Positions 15,744 through 22,784 of a stretch of 38,901 bases of DNA are shown here, piece by piece (positions within the stretch are counted from its first letter, which is position 1; the number at the start of each line of letters is the position of its first letter). The DNA comes from Peptococcaceae bacterium (GTDB lineage Bacteria; Bacillota; Desulfotomaculia; Desulfotomaculales; Desulfocucumaceae), in contig JAILZP010000027.1 in the NCBI GenBank assembly GCA_023512435.1, positions 1 to 38,901 of the forward strand, in the 5' to 3' direction. Position numbers and translations under genes: made by a program. The notes below the pieces were generated by a model. That model was not told the origin of the DNA. It saw nothing but the letters and a program-made list of their open reading frames with translations, and searched no databases.

Positions 15744-17849
15744 TCACGAAACCGAAATGGTTATTTTAACATCCAGGGCGCTCAAACCTTCCTCGTAGGC
15801 AAACACCGGGTTGACATCAACCTCGGTTATTTCCGGGAAATCCAGCGCCAGGCGGGCCAGCCGCCCCACCGCATCCATCAGGGCGTTCAAATCCTTTGGC
15901 TTTTCGCCCCGGTAACCCCTCAGGAGGGTATAAGCCCTGGTCTCGGTGATCATCTTTTCAATTTCCTGCCGGGAGAGACCCCGGGCCAACCGGAAAGACA
16001 CGTCCTTGATCAGGTTCACGTAGATGCCGCCCAGTCCCACCGCGATCATGGGGCCGAACTGCACGTCCCTGGTCATGCCGATGATCAGCTCGGCCCCCCT
16101 GGGCATCATCTTCTGCACCTCAACCCCGTATACAACCGCCTGGGGCATTAAGCGCTGGGAGTTCTCCATCACCTCCAGGAAGGCGTTATATACCTCCTCC
16201 GGCGACCCGAGGCCCAACTTCACCCCGCCCACGTCGGTCTTGTGCAGTATCTTCGGGGAAGCCACCTTGATCACTACCGGGTATCCCAGTTTCTCAGCCT
16301 CTTCCACCGCCTCCCCGGGAGTGACGGCCAGGGAGACGGGCGCCGCCGGTATGCCGTAAGCCCGGGCCACCTCTGACGCCTCGCTGCCCAGCAGGACCAG
16401 GCGGTTGTCCCTCAAAACGTCGTAAAAAACAGCCTTAACCGCCTTCCTGTCAATGTCCTCAAACTCAAGATCCCGCTGGTTCTCCGGGGAGTTCCTGTAC
16501 TGGTCGTACCTGACCATCTGGCTGATGGAGGCGATGACCGGCTCGGGAAAGGTGAAACACGGTATTCCGGACCTGTTCAGGACCTCCTTGGCCTCGGCCA
16601 GGGCTGAACCACCGATGTAGGCCCCGAAAAATCCCTTGTGGGGGTATTTTTCCTTCATCTCGATGACTGCCCGGGAGGTCTCCAACGGCTTGTTGGTGGC
16701 CGTGGGAGTGACGATGACCACCACGCTGTCAACATTGGGGTCGGCGCACACCTTATCCAGGGCGAACCTGTACCGGTCGTCCATGGCGTCCCCCAGCACG
16801 TCCACCGGGTTGTAAATGCCGGCCTCGGCCGGGAGGCCCTCCCTCAGGGCGTCCAGGGTCTCCTTGCCGAACCTGGCCATGGTCAGTCCCCTGGCCTCCA
16901 CGTTGTCGGAGGCAATAATGCCGGGCCCTCCCGAATTGGTCACTATGGCCACCCTGGGCCCCCCGGGCGCCGGCGACCTGGCAAAACTGACGGCCAGGTC
17001 GAAAAGATCGGTGATGGTCCTGGCCCGGATCACCCCGCACTGCCTGAAGGCTATGTCGTAGGCCAGGTCGCTTCCGGCCAGGGCCCCGGTATGGGACGAG
17101 GCGGCCAGGGCACCTGCCTGGCTGGTCCCGGACTTGTATATGATTACCGGTTTTTTTCTTGCGGCCCGGCCGGCCACATCCAGAAAGCGGGGGCCGTCGG
17201 TGACATCCTCTATGTAGCACAGGATTACCCTGGTATACGGGTCGTCGGCGGCTTCCTCGATGAAATCTATTTCCGAAAGATCGGCCTTGTTTCCCAGGCT
17301 GACCACCTTTGACAGCCCAATCCCGGCCTCGCGGCTCCAATCCAGGATGGCCACCATCATGGCCCCGCTCTGGGAGAAAAAGGCAATGTCCCCCTTCTGG
17401 GGAAAACCCATGGCAAAGGATGTGTTTATAGGCACGTGGGTATCCATCATGCCGGCGCAGTTGGGGCCCAGCATTCTCATGCCGTACTGCCGGCAGAGGG
17501 CCAGCAGCTTTTTCTCCACCTCCAGGCCTTCCCGGCCTGTTTCCTTGAATCCGGCCGTGATGGTAACCAGGTTTTTGACCCCGTTTTCACCGCATTCCGC
17601 GGCAACCTCCAGCACCCTGGCCGCGGGAACGGCGATTACCGCCACGTCCACCTTTTCCGGAAGGTCCGCCACTGAGGGATAAGCCTTTAAGTTCTCGATT
17701 TCACTTTCTTTGGGATTAATCGGGTAGATATTGCCGCGGTACCCGGACGAAATCAGGTTCCTGACAATGGCGTTGCTTATTTTCCCCGGTGTCCGGGAGG
17801 CCCCGATGACGGCCACCGATCCGGCGTCATAGAAGTTCTTGATGCTCAT
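15744..17849 (-). CDS. ADP-forming acyl-CoA synthetase, fused alpha-beta (acetate--CoA ligase type)
   Basis: 701 residues with the full fused layout: a CoA-binding Rossmann domain (VAVIGASRTPGKISNAIV, about 12-29), a CoA-ligase core with SQSGAMM and GNKADLSEID, the phosphohistidine site SSHTGALAGSD (H253), and an ATP-grasp domain at about 470-700 (KVASPKILHKTDVGGVKLG). The enzyme interconverts acyl-CoA + ADP + Pi and acid + CoA + ATP, allowing ATP to be recovered from acyl-CoA. This suits an anaerobe that ferments or syntrophically oxidises organic acids. The start ATG 17849 follows GGGTGGG, and a good promoter lies at 17,914-17,942. It is followed by the BioD-DRTGG gene. Substrate range (acetate, propionate, branched acids) cannot be read from sequence. 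Confidence 0.93.
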   Translation of the reverse strand: MSIKNFYDAGSVAVIGASRTPGKISNAIVRNLISSGYRGNIYPINPKESEIENLKAYPSVADLPEKVDVAVIAVPAARVLEVAAECGENGVKNLVTITAGFKETGREGLEVEKKLLALCRQYGMRMLGPNCAGMMDTHVPINTSFAMGFPQKGDIAFFSQSGAMMVAILDWSREAGIGLSKVVSLGNKADLSEIDFIEEAADDPYTRVILCYIEDVTDGPRFLDVAGRAARKKPVIIYKSGTSQAGALAASSHTGALAGSDLAYDIAFRQCGVIRARTITDLFDLAVSFARSPAPGGPRVAIVTNSGGPGIIASDNVEARGLTMARFGKETLDALREGLPAEAGIYNPVDVLGDAMDDRYRFALDKVCADPNVDSVVVIVTPTATNKPLETSRAVIEMKEKYPHKGFFGAYIGGSALAEAKEVLNRSGIPCFTFPEPVIASISQMVRYDQYRNSPENQRDLEFEDIDRKAVKAVFYDVLRDNRLVLLGSEASEVARAYGIPAAPVSLAVTPGEAVEEAEKLGYPVVIKVASPKILHKTDVGGVKLGLGSPEEVYNAFLEVMENSQRLMPQAVVYGVEVQKMMPRGAELIIGMTRDVQFGPMIAVGLGGIYVNLIKDVSFRLARGLSRQEIEKMITETRAYTLLRGYRGEKPKDLNALMDAVGRLARLALDFPEITEVDVNPVFAYEEGLSALDVKITISVS

Positions 17850-17913
17850 CGACCCACCCCGCTTACGCTTAAAAACGCAGGATTATCAAAAATAAACACC
17901 TTCCGTTGCCTAA

Positions 17914-17942
17914 ATTATACTTCCGTTGTTTTATCAAGTAAA
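17914..17942 (-). promoter_or_regulatory. Sigma-A promoter of the acyl-CoA synthetase gene
   Basis: On the minus strand TTTACT (17942-17937), 17 nt, TATAAT (17919-17914). The -10 box is perfect, spacing ideal and the -35 partial. It ends 65 nt before the ATG at 17849. The rest of 17,943-18,104 holds two heptads (GAATTCA, GAATTCG at 18,001-18,014) and a short plus-strand open frame (around 18,020-18,110, with KDGRPLSEEDRAKIIRSI) that I do not recognise. Confidence 0.65.
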
Positions 17943-18104
17943 TAAGCAGTTGGCGAGTTTGTTCAAAATGGTACTATTAGAAATTTAATATAATCTGCAA
18001 GAATTCAGAATTCGGGACCGCAATCCGGAACGGATGGGACGATTCGCCGGAAAGACGGAAGGCCCCTGAGTGAAGAGGACAGGGCGAAAATCATCCGCAG
18101 TATA

Positions 18105-18162
18105 GAATTGGGAATTGGGGACTGGAGAAACCGCCCAATTCCATAATTCCTAATTCCCAATT
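18105..18162. repeat. Inverted pair of heptad blocks running into a coding end
   Basis: GAATTGG, GAATTGG, GGACTGG (18105-18125) face CCCAATT, CCATAATT, CCTAATT, CCCAATT (18134-18162). One block is roughly the reverse complement of the other, so the region can fold back on itself. The last two heptads contain the stop codon (18150-18152) and final codons of the thiolase gene on the minus strand. Confidence 0.8.
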
Positions 18163-18899
18163 TTCGGCAGCGCCCTTGGCCACAGGTTTTCCAGGTCCGC
18201 CGTCTGCAAGGCTGAAAGCACCTTCTCCCTTAGGTCGGGATACCTTGACCTGAGCCCGGCCACCAGTTTCTTCACCTCCTGACGCTTGGTGAACCCGCTG
18301 GCCGGGCAGGGATTTTCAGACACGGGGACCTTCTCCAGGGCGGCCAGTTCCCTTACGGTTTCCTGGCCGAGGTAGACCAGGGGCCTGATCATGTAAAGGC
18401 CGGTCCGGTCCAGAAAGGTGTTGGGGGAAAAGGTCCTGAACCGGCCGTTATATAAAAGGCTCATGAAAAACGTGTCCACCACGTCGTCCAGGTGGTGGCC
18501 CAGGGCCACCTTGTTGCATCCCAGTTCCAGGGCCAGTTCGTTCAGCGCCCCCCTTCTCAGGGTGGAACAAAGGGCGCAGGGGTTTTTCTCGTTCCTGACG
18601 TCAAAAACGATCTTGCCGATGTCGGTGGCCTCACACCTGAAGGGTATCCCCAGTCCCCGGCAGAACTCCTCCAGGGGGGCGATGTCCATGCCGAACCCCA
18701 GGTCCAGGAAGATGCCGAATATGTCGAATTCAACGGGGGTCGTCCGCCTGACCGCTTCCAGGGCATACAAAAGAACCCCGCTGTCCTTGCCTCCGGACAG
18801 CCCCACCGCCACCCTGTCCCCGCCGGCAATCATACCGTAATCAACCATCGCCCTCTTTACTTTGGCCAGGGCCCACTTCCTGAAATCCTTCTTTCCCAT
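18150..18899 (-). CDS. TtcA-family PP-loop tRNA thiolase-like protein
   Basis: 249 residues from ATG 18899 with AAGGAGCGGCG upstream. The ATP-pyrophosphatase PP-loop is SGGKDS (35-40), the cluster cysteines are CALC (C108, C111) with a further Cys at 198 (ENPCPASG), and GHHLDD (134-139) matches the TtcA/TilS superfamily. TtcA proteins use a [4Fe-4S] cluster to adenylate and thiolate cytidine 32 of tRNA. In Firmicutes the exact target of such homologues is often unproven, so I give no symbol. The C-terminal residues IGN and the stop codon are made of heptad repeat sequence, which suggests the repeat inserted or expanded into the gene end. A small TusA-like gene is divergent 128 nt away. Confidence 0.88.
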   Translation of the reverse strand: MGKKDFRKWALAKVKRAMVDYGMIAGGDRVAVGLSGGKDSGVLLYALEAVRRTTPVEFDIFGIFLDLGFGMDIAPLEEFCRGLGIPFRCEATDIGKIVFDVRNEKNPCALCSTLRRGALNELALELGCNKVALGHHLDDVVDTFFMSLLYNGRFRTFSPNTFLDRTGLYMIRPLVYLGQETVRELAALEKVPVSENPCPASGFTKRQEVKKLVAGLRSRYPDLREKVLSALQTADLENLWPRALPKIGN

Positions 18900-19027
18900 C
18901 GCCGCTCCTTTATGCTGATTATCCCGGCTAACTTAATTTTCCCGGAAATGAATAAAAAACTTATTACATAAATTCCGGGGAAGGCGGAAAAAAATACATT
19001 AAATTCTGTGTTACCGGAGGGATTCTT

Positions 19028-19264
19028 TTGGGAGACGTCACCATTCGCATCGAACCGTCTGTCGACCGGCAGGCCGTGGAAAAAGTGAGGAATACACTGT
19101 CCCGGGTCAAAGCAGGCGAACAGGTAACCATTGTCATGGAAGCCGCAGACGCCCACCAGGCCGGCCGCATCATGGAAATGATCAGGGAAGAGGGCTTTGA
19201 CTACCAGCCCCGGGGGACCCACGAAGGAGACCTCTACCAGATCACGGCCAGGCGGATTCAATAA
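19028..19264 (+). CDS. Small TusA-like-fold protein lacking the catalytic cysteine
   Basis: 78 residues from TTG 19028, with GGAGG at 19016-19020. The order of elements resembles TusA/SirA sulfur carriers: a strand, a helix ending VRNTLSRVKAGEQVTIV, a second helix with GRIMEMIREEGFD, and a final strand LYQITARR. TusA's helix carries VR-K/N-T followed by a short turn, GE and hydrophobic strand in the same spacing. The CPxP sulfur-carrying cysteine is missing; PSVDRQ stands there, and the protein has no cysteine at all. Its position next to a tRNA-thiolase gene is suggestive of a scaffold or regulator in sulfur transfer. This is an inference from pattern, not a proven homology. Confidence 0.6.
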   Translation: MGDVTIRIEPSVDRQAVEKVRNTLSRVKAGEQVTIVMEAADAHQAGRIMEMIREEGFDYQPRGTHEGDLYQITARRIQ

Positions 19265-19274
19265 GGTGCCTGGA

Positions 19275-19385
19275 TGAAGGACCGCAGTATCTCCACCGTT
19301 GCACCGGGCCAGCCCGCCCAGGGCTTACCCTCCCTCGAGAACGGCCACCAGGCGGCCGCCGCACACCTCCCCGGTTTTGCCATAT
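19275..19385 (-). pseudogene. C-terminal remnant of a histone-deacetylase-family protein
   Basis: One minus-strand frame (around 19,377-19,325) reads GEVCGGRLVAVLEGG followed by a stop in place of the usual Tyr, then LGGLARCNG in the same frame. CGG-R/K-L-x-x-V-L-E-G-G-Y and the following short helix are characteristic of the C-terminus of the deacetylase/acetoin-utilisation superfamily. In another frame an AGGAGG and ATG (19382) open a 43-codon frame that is not recognisable. I take this as a gene stub overlapping no intact gene. Confidence 0.4.
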
Positions 19386-19466
19386 ACTCCTCCTACAGTG
19401 CTCCGCCGGTTTCAGTATTATTTTACAGTTGCGAAACAGTTAAGGCAATGTCCGTCCCATGAATAC

Positions 19467-19496
19467 AAAAGACACCCTTTAACGGATGTCTTTTTT
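19467..19496. terminator. Bidirectional terminator between convergent genes
   Basis: AAAAGACACCC (19467-19477) pairs with GGATGTCTTTT (from 19484), one mismatch, 6-nt loop, followed by a T run (19490-19496). In the other direction the A-rich left arm gives a T tract. It lies 27 nt beyond the YmaF-like stop and about 200 nt beyond the TusA-like gene. Confidence 0.7.
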
Positions 19497-19523
19497 ATGC
19501 CGGTTCCGTTGGCCTCTCCGGTT

Positions 19524-19856
19524 TTAAGCGTCGTTTTTGGCCGGCATGGTCACACCGGACAACCAGTACTCCCGGGGCCCCCCGCCTGTGGCTCTGGCCA
19601 CCCCGGAATAGCGGTGGGCGTGCTGGCCCTGGCCGGAGGGAATCCCCGGCCCGGTCACAACCTCATACTTGCATACTTGGCCCCGGCTCAAGCTTATGGT
19701 GCCGCTCAGCGTGTGCGTGTGCCGGTCCACTGCGCCGAATGCCGGACTGGATTTCCCCTGGTAAGGGATCTGGCTCCCGAATTTAAAAAAAATTTTACCG
19801 CTGTACTGGTGCACATGCCCCTTCTGAGCCGGAGCCGGGCCTGTTCCGTAACCCAT
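19524..19856 (-). CDS. YmaF-family protein
   Basis: 110 residues from ATG 19856 (AAGGGG 8 nt upstream); longer frames lack a site. Histidine-rich motifs recur: KGHVHQYSGKI, DRHTHTLSGTI and GQHAHRYSGVA, each H-x-H followed by a short strand and S-G. This is the hallmark of the YmaF family, small Bacillus/Clostridia proteins of unknown function, probably extracellular or spore-associated and possibly metal-binding. No signal peptide is present. Transcribed towards the bidirectional terminator; divergent from the PF04020 gene. Confidence 0.68.
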   Translation of the reverse strand: MGYGTGPAPAQKGHVHQYSGKIFFKFGSQIPYQGKSSPAFGAVDRHTHTLSGTISLSRGQVCKYEVVTGPGIPSGQGQHAHRYSGVARATGGGPREYWLSGVTMPAKNDA

Positions 19857-20002
19857 ATCGATTTCCCCTTTTTCTGACATATTATGCCAGTAAAAAAACA
19901 ATTGTTACCAACGAAACCTAAATTTTAGCCCTCATCTTGGCACAGTGGAAGGGATCGGGCGTTTCGCCATAGAATGAGAAATTAGACATGGAGGGAAAAC
20001 AA

Positions 20003-20347
20003 ATGATGTGGCTTTTGTCTCTGGCCATAAACGCGGTGGCCCTCCTGGCGGCCGACTGGCTGCTGGACGGCATCCGCATCTCGGGGCTGTTCTGGGCGCT
20101 GATAGCTTCCTTGGTGCTGGGGGCGGTAAACACCCTGATCCGGCCGCTCCTCATTGTACTGACCTTTCCCCTTACCGTGGTCACCCTGGGCCTGTTCATT
20201 TTCGTGGTAAACGCCCTGGCTTTTGCCCTGGCCGCGTTCCTGGTGCCCGGATTCCACGTGTACAGCTTTGGGGGGGCCTTCTGGGGAGCTATTATCACCA
20301 GCCTGGTGAGCTGGGTGCTGAACCAGATCTTCAATCCCTGGCGATAA
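20003..20347 (+). CDS. PF04020 (phage_holin_4_2/YvlD-like) membrane protein
   Basis: 114 residues from ATG 20003 (GGAGGG at 19990-19995, 7 nt upstream). The sequence has four membrane helices (about 3-20, 29-46, 54-80, 90-108), with the family marks IRISGLFWALIASLVLGAVN and IRPLLIVLTFPLTVVTLGL, and ends FNPWR. The family was named for weak similarity to phage holins but is widespread in chromosomes; YvlD of Bacillus takes part in envelope stress responses. No phage genes are adjacent, so a lytic role is unlikely. It converges with the histidine kinase gene; a heptad array separates them. Confidence 0.85.
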   Translation: MMWLLSLAINAVALLAADWLLDGIRISGLFWALIASLVLGAVNTLIRPLLIVLTFPLTVVTLGLFIFVVNALAFALAAFLVPGFHVYSFGGAFWGAIITSLVSWVLNQIFNPWR

Positions 20348-20369
20348 GTGAAATAACGCCCGGCGGGAG

Positions 20370-20397
20370 GAACTCAGAACCCAGGACTCAGAACTCA
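20370..20397. repeat. Four-unit heptad array over the histidine kinase stop codon
   Basis: GAACTCA, GAACCCA, GGACTCA, GAACTCA in perfect 7-bp register. The TCA of the last unit is the TGA stop (minus strand) of the kinase gene. It fills the 47-bp space between convergent genes. Confidence 0.85.
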
Positions 20398-21888
20398 AAA
20401 TGCGGCCGGCCAGGCTGAGCCCGCCAGGGGCAATACCAGAGCGAACAGGCTGCCGGCCCCGGGGCGGCTGGCCAGTTCTATCCGCCCCCCGTGCTTCTGC
20501 ACGATCCACTGGGCAATGGAAAGTCCCAGCCCCGACCCGCTGGTCCCCCGGACAGCCTTTCCCCTGTAAAAACGCTTGAATATCTCCCGACGTTCCTCCT
20601 CGGGGATGCCCGGCCCCCCGTCCCTTACATATATGGCCACGAAGCCAGGTTTGATCCGGATTGGTTCTGTCCCTTCCGGGAAACCCTCTTCCCCCAGCCC
20701 CAGGGCGGCTTCTCCCAGGACAACCCCCAGGCGGATTTCACCCTCTTCCGGGGTATACTTGAGGGCGTTGTCCAGCAGGATATTCACGGCCTGGATGATC
20801 AGGTCGGGGTTAACATCAACCAGGAGATCTTCCGGAAGACCCTCCACGCCCTGGACAATAATTTCCCTGCGGGTGAGAAACTTCATTCCCTGGACCACCC
20901 GGCCCATCAGGCCGGCCAGGGGTATCCGGCCGGTTTCCACTCCCTGTCCGGCATCCGCCCGGGCCAGGCACAAAAGGTTGGAGACCAGCCCGGTAAGCCT
21001 TTCGGCCTCCCCGGCGATATCGGCCAGGGCTTCGGACCTGACCGCCGGGTCGCAGTCGCCCATCCTGATCAATAATTCCGCGTTGCCCCGGATGGTGGTC
21101 AGGGGAGTGCGCAGCTCGTGGGAGGCGTCGGCCACGAACCTTTTCTGGGACTCGTTTATCTCCTCCAGCTGCCGGTACATGTTTTCCAGCCTCTCCAGCA
21201 TTTCGTTCAGGGTTCCGGCCAGGGTGTGCAGTTCGTCCTTCGGTCCCCGGTAATCTATGCGTTTTTTCAGGTCGCTGCCCCTCTGAATGGAGGCCGCCGC
21301 CTCGATGATCTTTTCAATGGGCTTGAGGGCCACCCTGGCCAGGGACCATCCCAGCAGGCCGGCGGAAAGAACGGTAACCAGGCCGCCGAGAAAGATCATC
21401 AGCCTGAGGCGGCTCAAAACCATGTCCACCTGGGAAAGAGAACGGCCCACCTGCAGGATGCCGATAACCTGTTCGTCCAGCACCAGGGGCTGGTTATAGA
21501 TTCTGATGGCCTGCCGGCCGTAACGGACATTTTCAAAGAACCCCCGGCCTCCGGCAGCCGTCCTGAGGGTATCCTCACTCATGGGCAGGGACTGGGGACC
21601 GAGATTGCCCGACCGGGCAACCAGCCTGCCCCCGGTGTCCACCACCTGCAGATAAGTGCCCGGGGAGGAAAAGACGTCCACGTCCGGCAAAATTATCTGG
21701 TGCAAATCAAAAAATGACTTTGAAACCTTGATCGACTTGACCACCGAAGCGGCCATGGCGGAAATGCCGCGGTCAACCTCCAGGCTTAAAGCCCTGTACA
21801 TGGTAAAATAGACCAGAAGGCCGAAGATCACCAGGGTCAGTCCAAGCACACCGGTAAAAAGCAATGTGAGCCTTAATTTAACGGACAT
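20395..21888 (-). CDS. Sensor histidine kinase with HAMP domain
   Basis: 497 residues. TM1 lies at about 7-29 and TM2 at about 162-184, enclosing an extracellular sensor loop of roughly 130 residues. A HAMP domain (about 186-240, ARVALKPIEKI) precedes the phosphoacceptor ASHELRTPLTTI (H257). The catalytic domain has an N box NILLDNALKYTP, G1 VRDGGPGIP, F box IFKRFYRG and G2 GSGLGLSI. It autophosphorylates and should act on the response regulator encoded immediately upstream (24-nt gap). The gene ends in heptad repeat sequence. The stimulus is unknown. The HtrA protease gene upstream hints at envelope or protein-folding stress, as in CssRS systems. Confidence 0.95.
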   Translation of the reverse strand: MSVKLRLTLLFTGVLGLTLVIFGLLVYFTMYRALSLEVDRGISAMAASVVKSIKVSKSFFDLHQIILPDVDVFSSPGTYLQVVDTGGRLVARSGNLGPQSLPMSEDTLRTAAGGRGFFENVRYGRQAIRIYNQPLVLDEQVIGILQVGRSLSQVDMVLSRLRLMIFLGGLVTVLSAGLLGWSLARVALKPIEKIIEAAASIQRGSDLKKRIDYRGPKDELHTLAGTLNEMLERLENMYRQLEEINESQKRFVADASHELRTPLTTIRGNAELLIRMGDCDPAVRSEALADIAGEAERLTGLVSNLLCLARADAGQGVETGRIPLAGLMGRVVQGMKFLTRREIIVQGVEGLPEDLLVDVNPDLIIQAVNILLDNALKYTPEEGEIRLGVVLGEAALGLGEEGFPEGTEPIRIKPGFVAIYVRDGGPGIPEEERREIFKRFYRGKAVRGTSGSGLGLSIAQWIVQKHGGRIELASRPGAGSLFALVLPLAGSAWPAAF

Positions 21889-21912
21889 CAGTTTTCACCC
21901 GCCGGAATAATT

Positions 21913-22602
21913 TCAGGCGGAGGGCATCTCCTTCAGGACATACCCCACTCCCCTGACGGTATGGATCAGTCTTTTCTCCCCCGCCTCTTCCAGTTTCTGC
22001 CTGAGCATGCCCACGTACACCTCCAGCACGTTGGACTCTCCGCTGTAGTCGAAGCCCCACACCTTCTCCATAAGCATGTCCCGGGTCAGCACCTGCCTGG
22101 GGTGCTCCATGAACAATAAAAGCAAATCAAACTCCCTGGCGGTCAGCCTGACCTCCCGGTTTCCCCGGAACACTTCCCTGGTGCCGGTGTTCAGGGTCAA
22201 ATCCGCGAAGGCCAGGGTGCGGGCGCCTTCGGCGGCTTTTTGCCGGCGCAGCAGGGCCCTTACTCTGGCAAGGAACTCCTCCAGGGCAAAGGGCTTTACC
22301 AGGTAATCGTCCGCTCCCAGGTCCAGCCCCTTGACCCGGTCGGCCACGTCATCCCGGGCGGTGAGCATCAGCACCGGAACGTCACTTTCGGCCCTGATCC
22401 GCCGGCAGACCTCCCAGCCGTCCATCCCCGGCATCATTATGTCCAGCACCACCAGGTCCGGGCTCTCCGCAAGGGCCCGCTTCAAACCTTCGGCGCCGGT
22501 GTCCGCCACCACCGGGTTATACCCCTCGAAGGCCAGGGCCCTTTTGAGAAGGGCGGTGATCCTGGGGTCGTCGTCAATAATCAGTATGGTCACTGCAGTC
22601 AC
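21913..22602 (-). CDS. OmpR-family response regulator
   Basis: 229 residues: receiver domain 1-120 with acidic pocket IIDDD (about 9-13), phosphoacceptor D54 (VVLDIMMPGMDG), T81 and K103 (YLVKPF), then a winged-helix DNA-binding domain (about 130-225; LTAREFDLLLLFMEH and IHTVRGVGYVLKE). Start: GTG 22602 or, more likely, GTG 22593, which has GGGGTGA five bases before it. It is the DNA-binding partner of the histidine kinase downstream. A short heptad array lies 19 nt upstream of its start. Confidence 0.95.
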   Translation of the reverse strand: MTAVTILIIDDDPRITALLKRALAFEGYNPVVADTGAEGLKRALAESPDLVVLDIMMPGMDGWEVCRRIRAESDVPVLMLTARDDVADRVKGLDLGADDYLVKPFALEEFLARVRALLRRQKAAEGARTLAFADLTLNTGTREVFRGNREVRLTAREFDLLLLFMEHPRQVLTRDMLMEKVWGFDYSGESNVLEVYVGMLRQKLEEAGEKRLIHTVRGVGYVLKEMPSA

Positions 22603-22621
22603 CCCGATTGAAAATAAGCCA

Positions 22622-22646
22622 TAGCTTCTAGCTGCTAGCTGCTAGC
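22622..22646. repeat. Short heptad array, TAGCTKC type
   Basis: TAGCTTC, TAGCTGC, TAGCTGC and a partial TAGC, directly upstream of the response regulator. The remaining 22,647-22,784 holds a weak hairpin (AGACC/GGTCT around 22,666-22,682) and nothing else I can name. Confidence 0.8.
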
Positions 22647-22784
22647 CCTTTAAAATCTGCAATAGACCATCATGAGGTCTCCTGCCATGGACAATACAAA
22701 AAAGTACTCCCTGATTCTTCAAGGAGCATTTGATTCATTGCCTGTTTTTAGACTCGACGGCCTCGAGAACCTGTTCTTCGGGGA

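Noticed and set aside
19274-19462. 62-codon plus-strand ORF after the TusA-like gene
   Set aside because: No ribosome site, no family resemblance, and it runs over a better-supported minus-strand deacetylase remnant.
20003-20347. Lysis holin
   Set aside because: The PF04020 family is mainly chromosomal and no endolysin or phage gene is adjacent.
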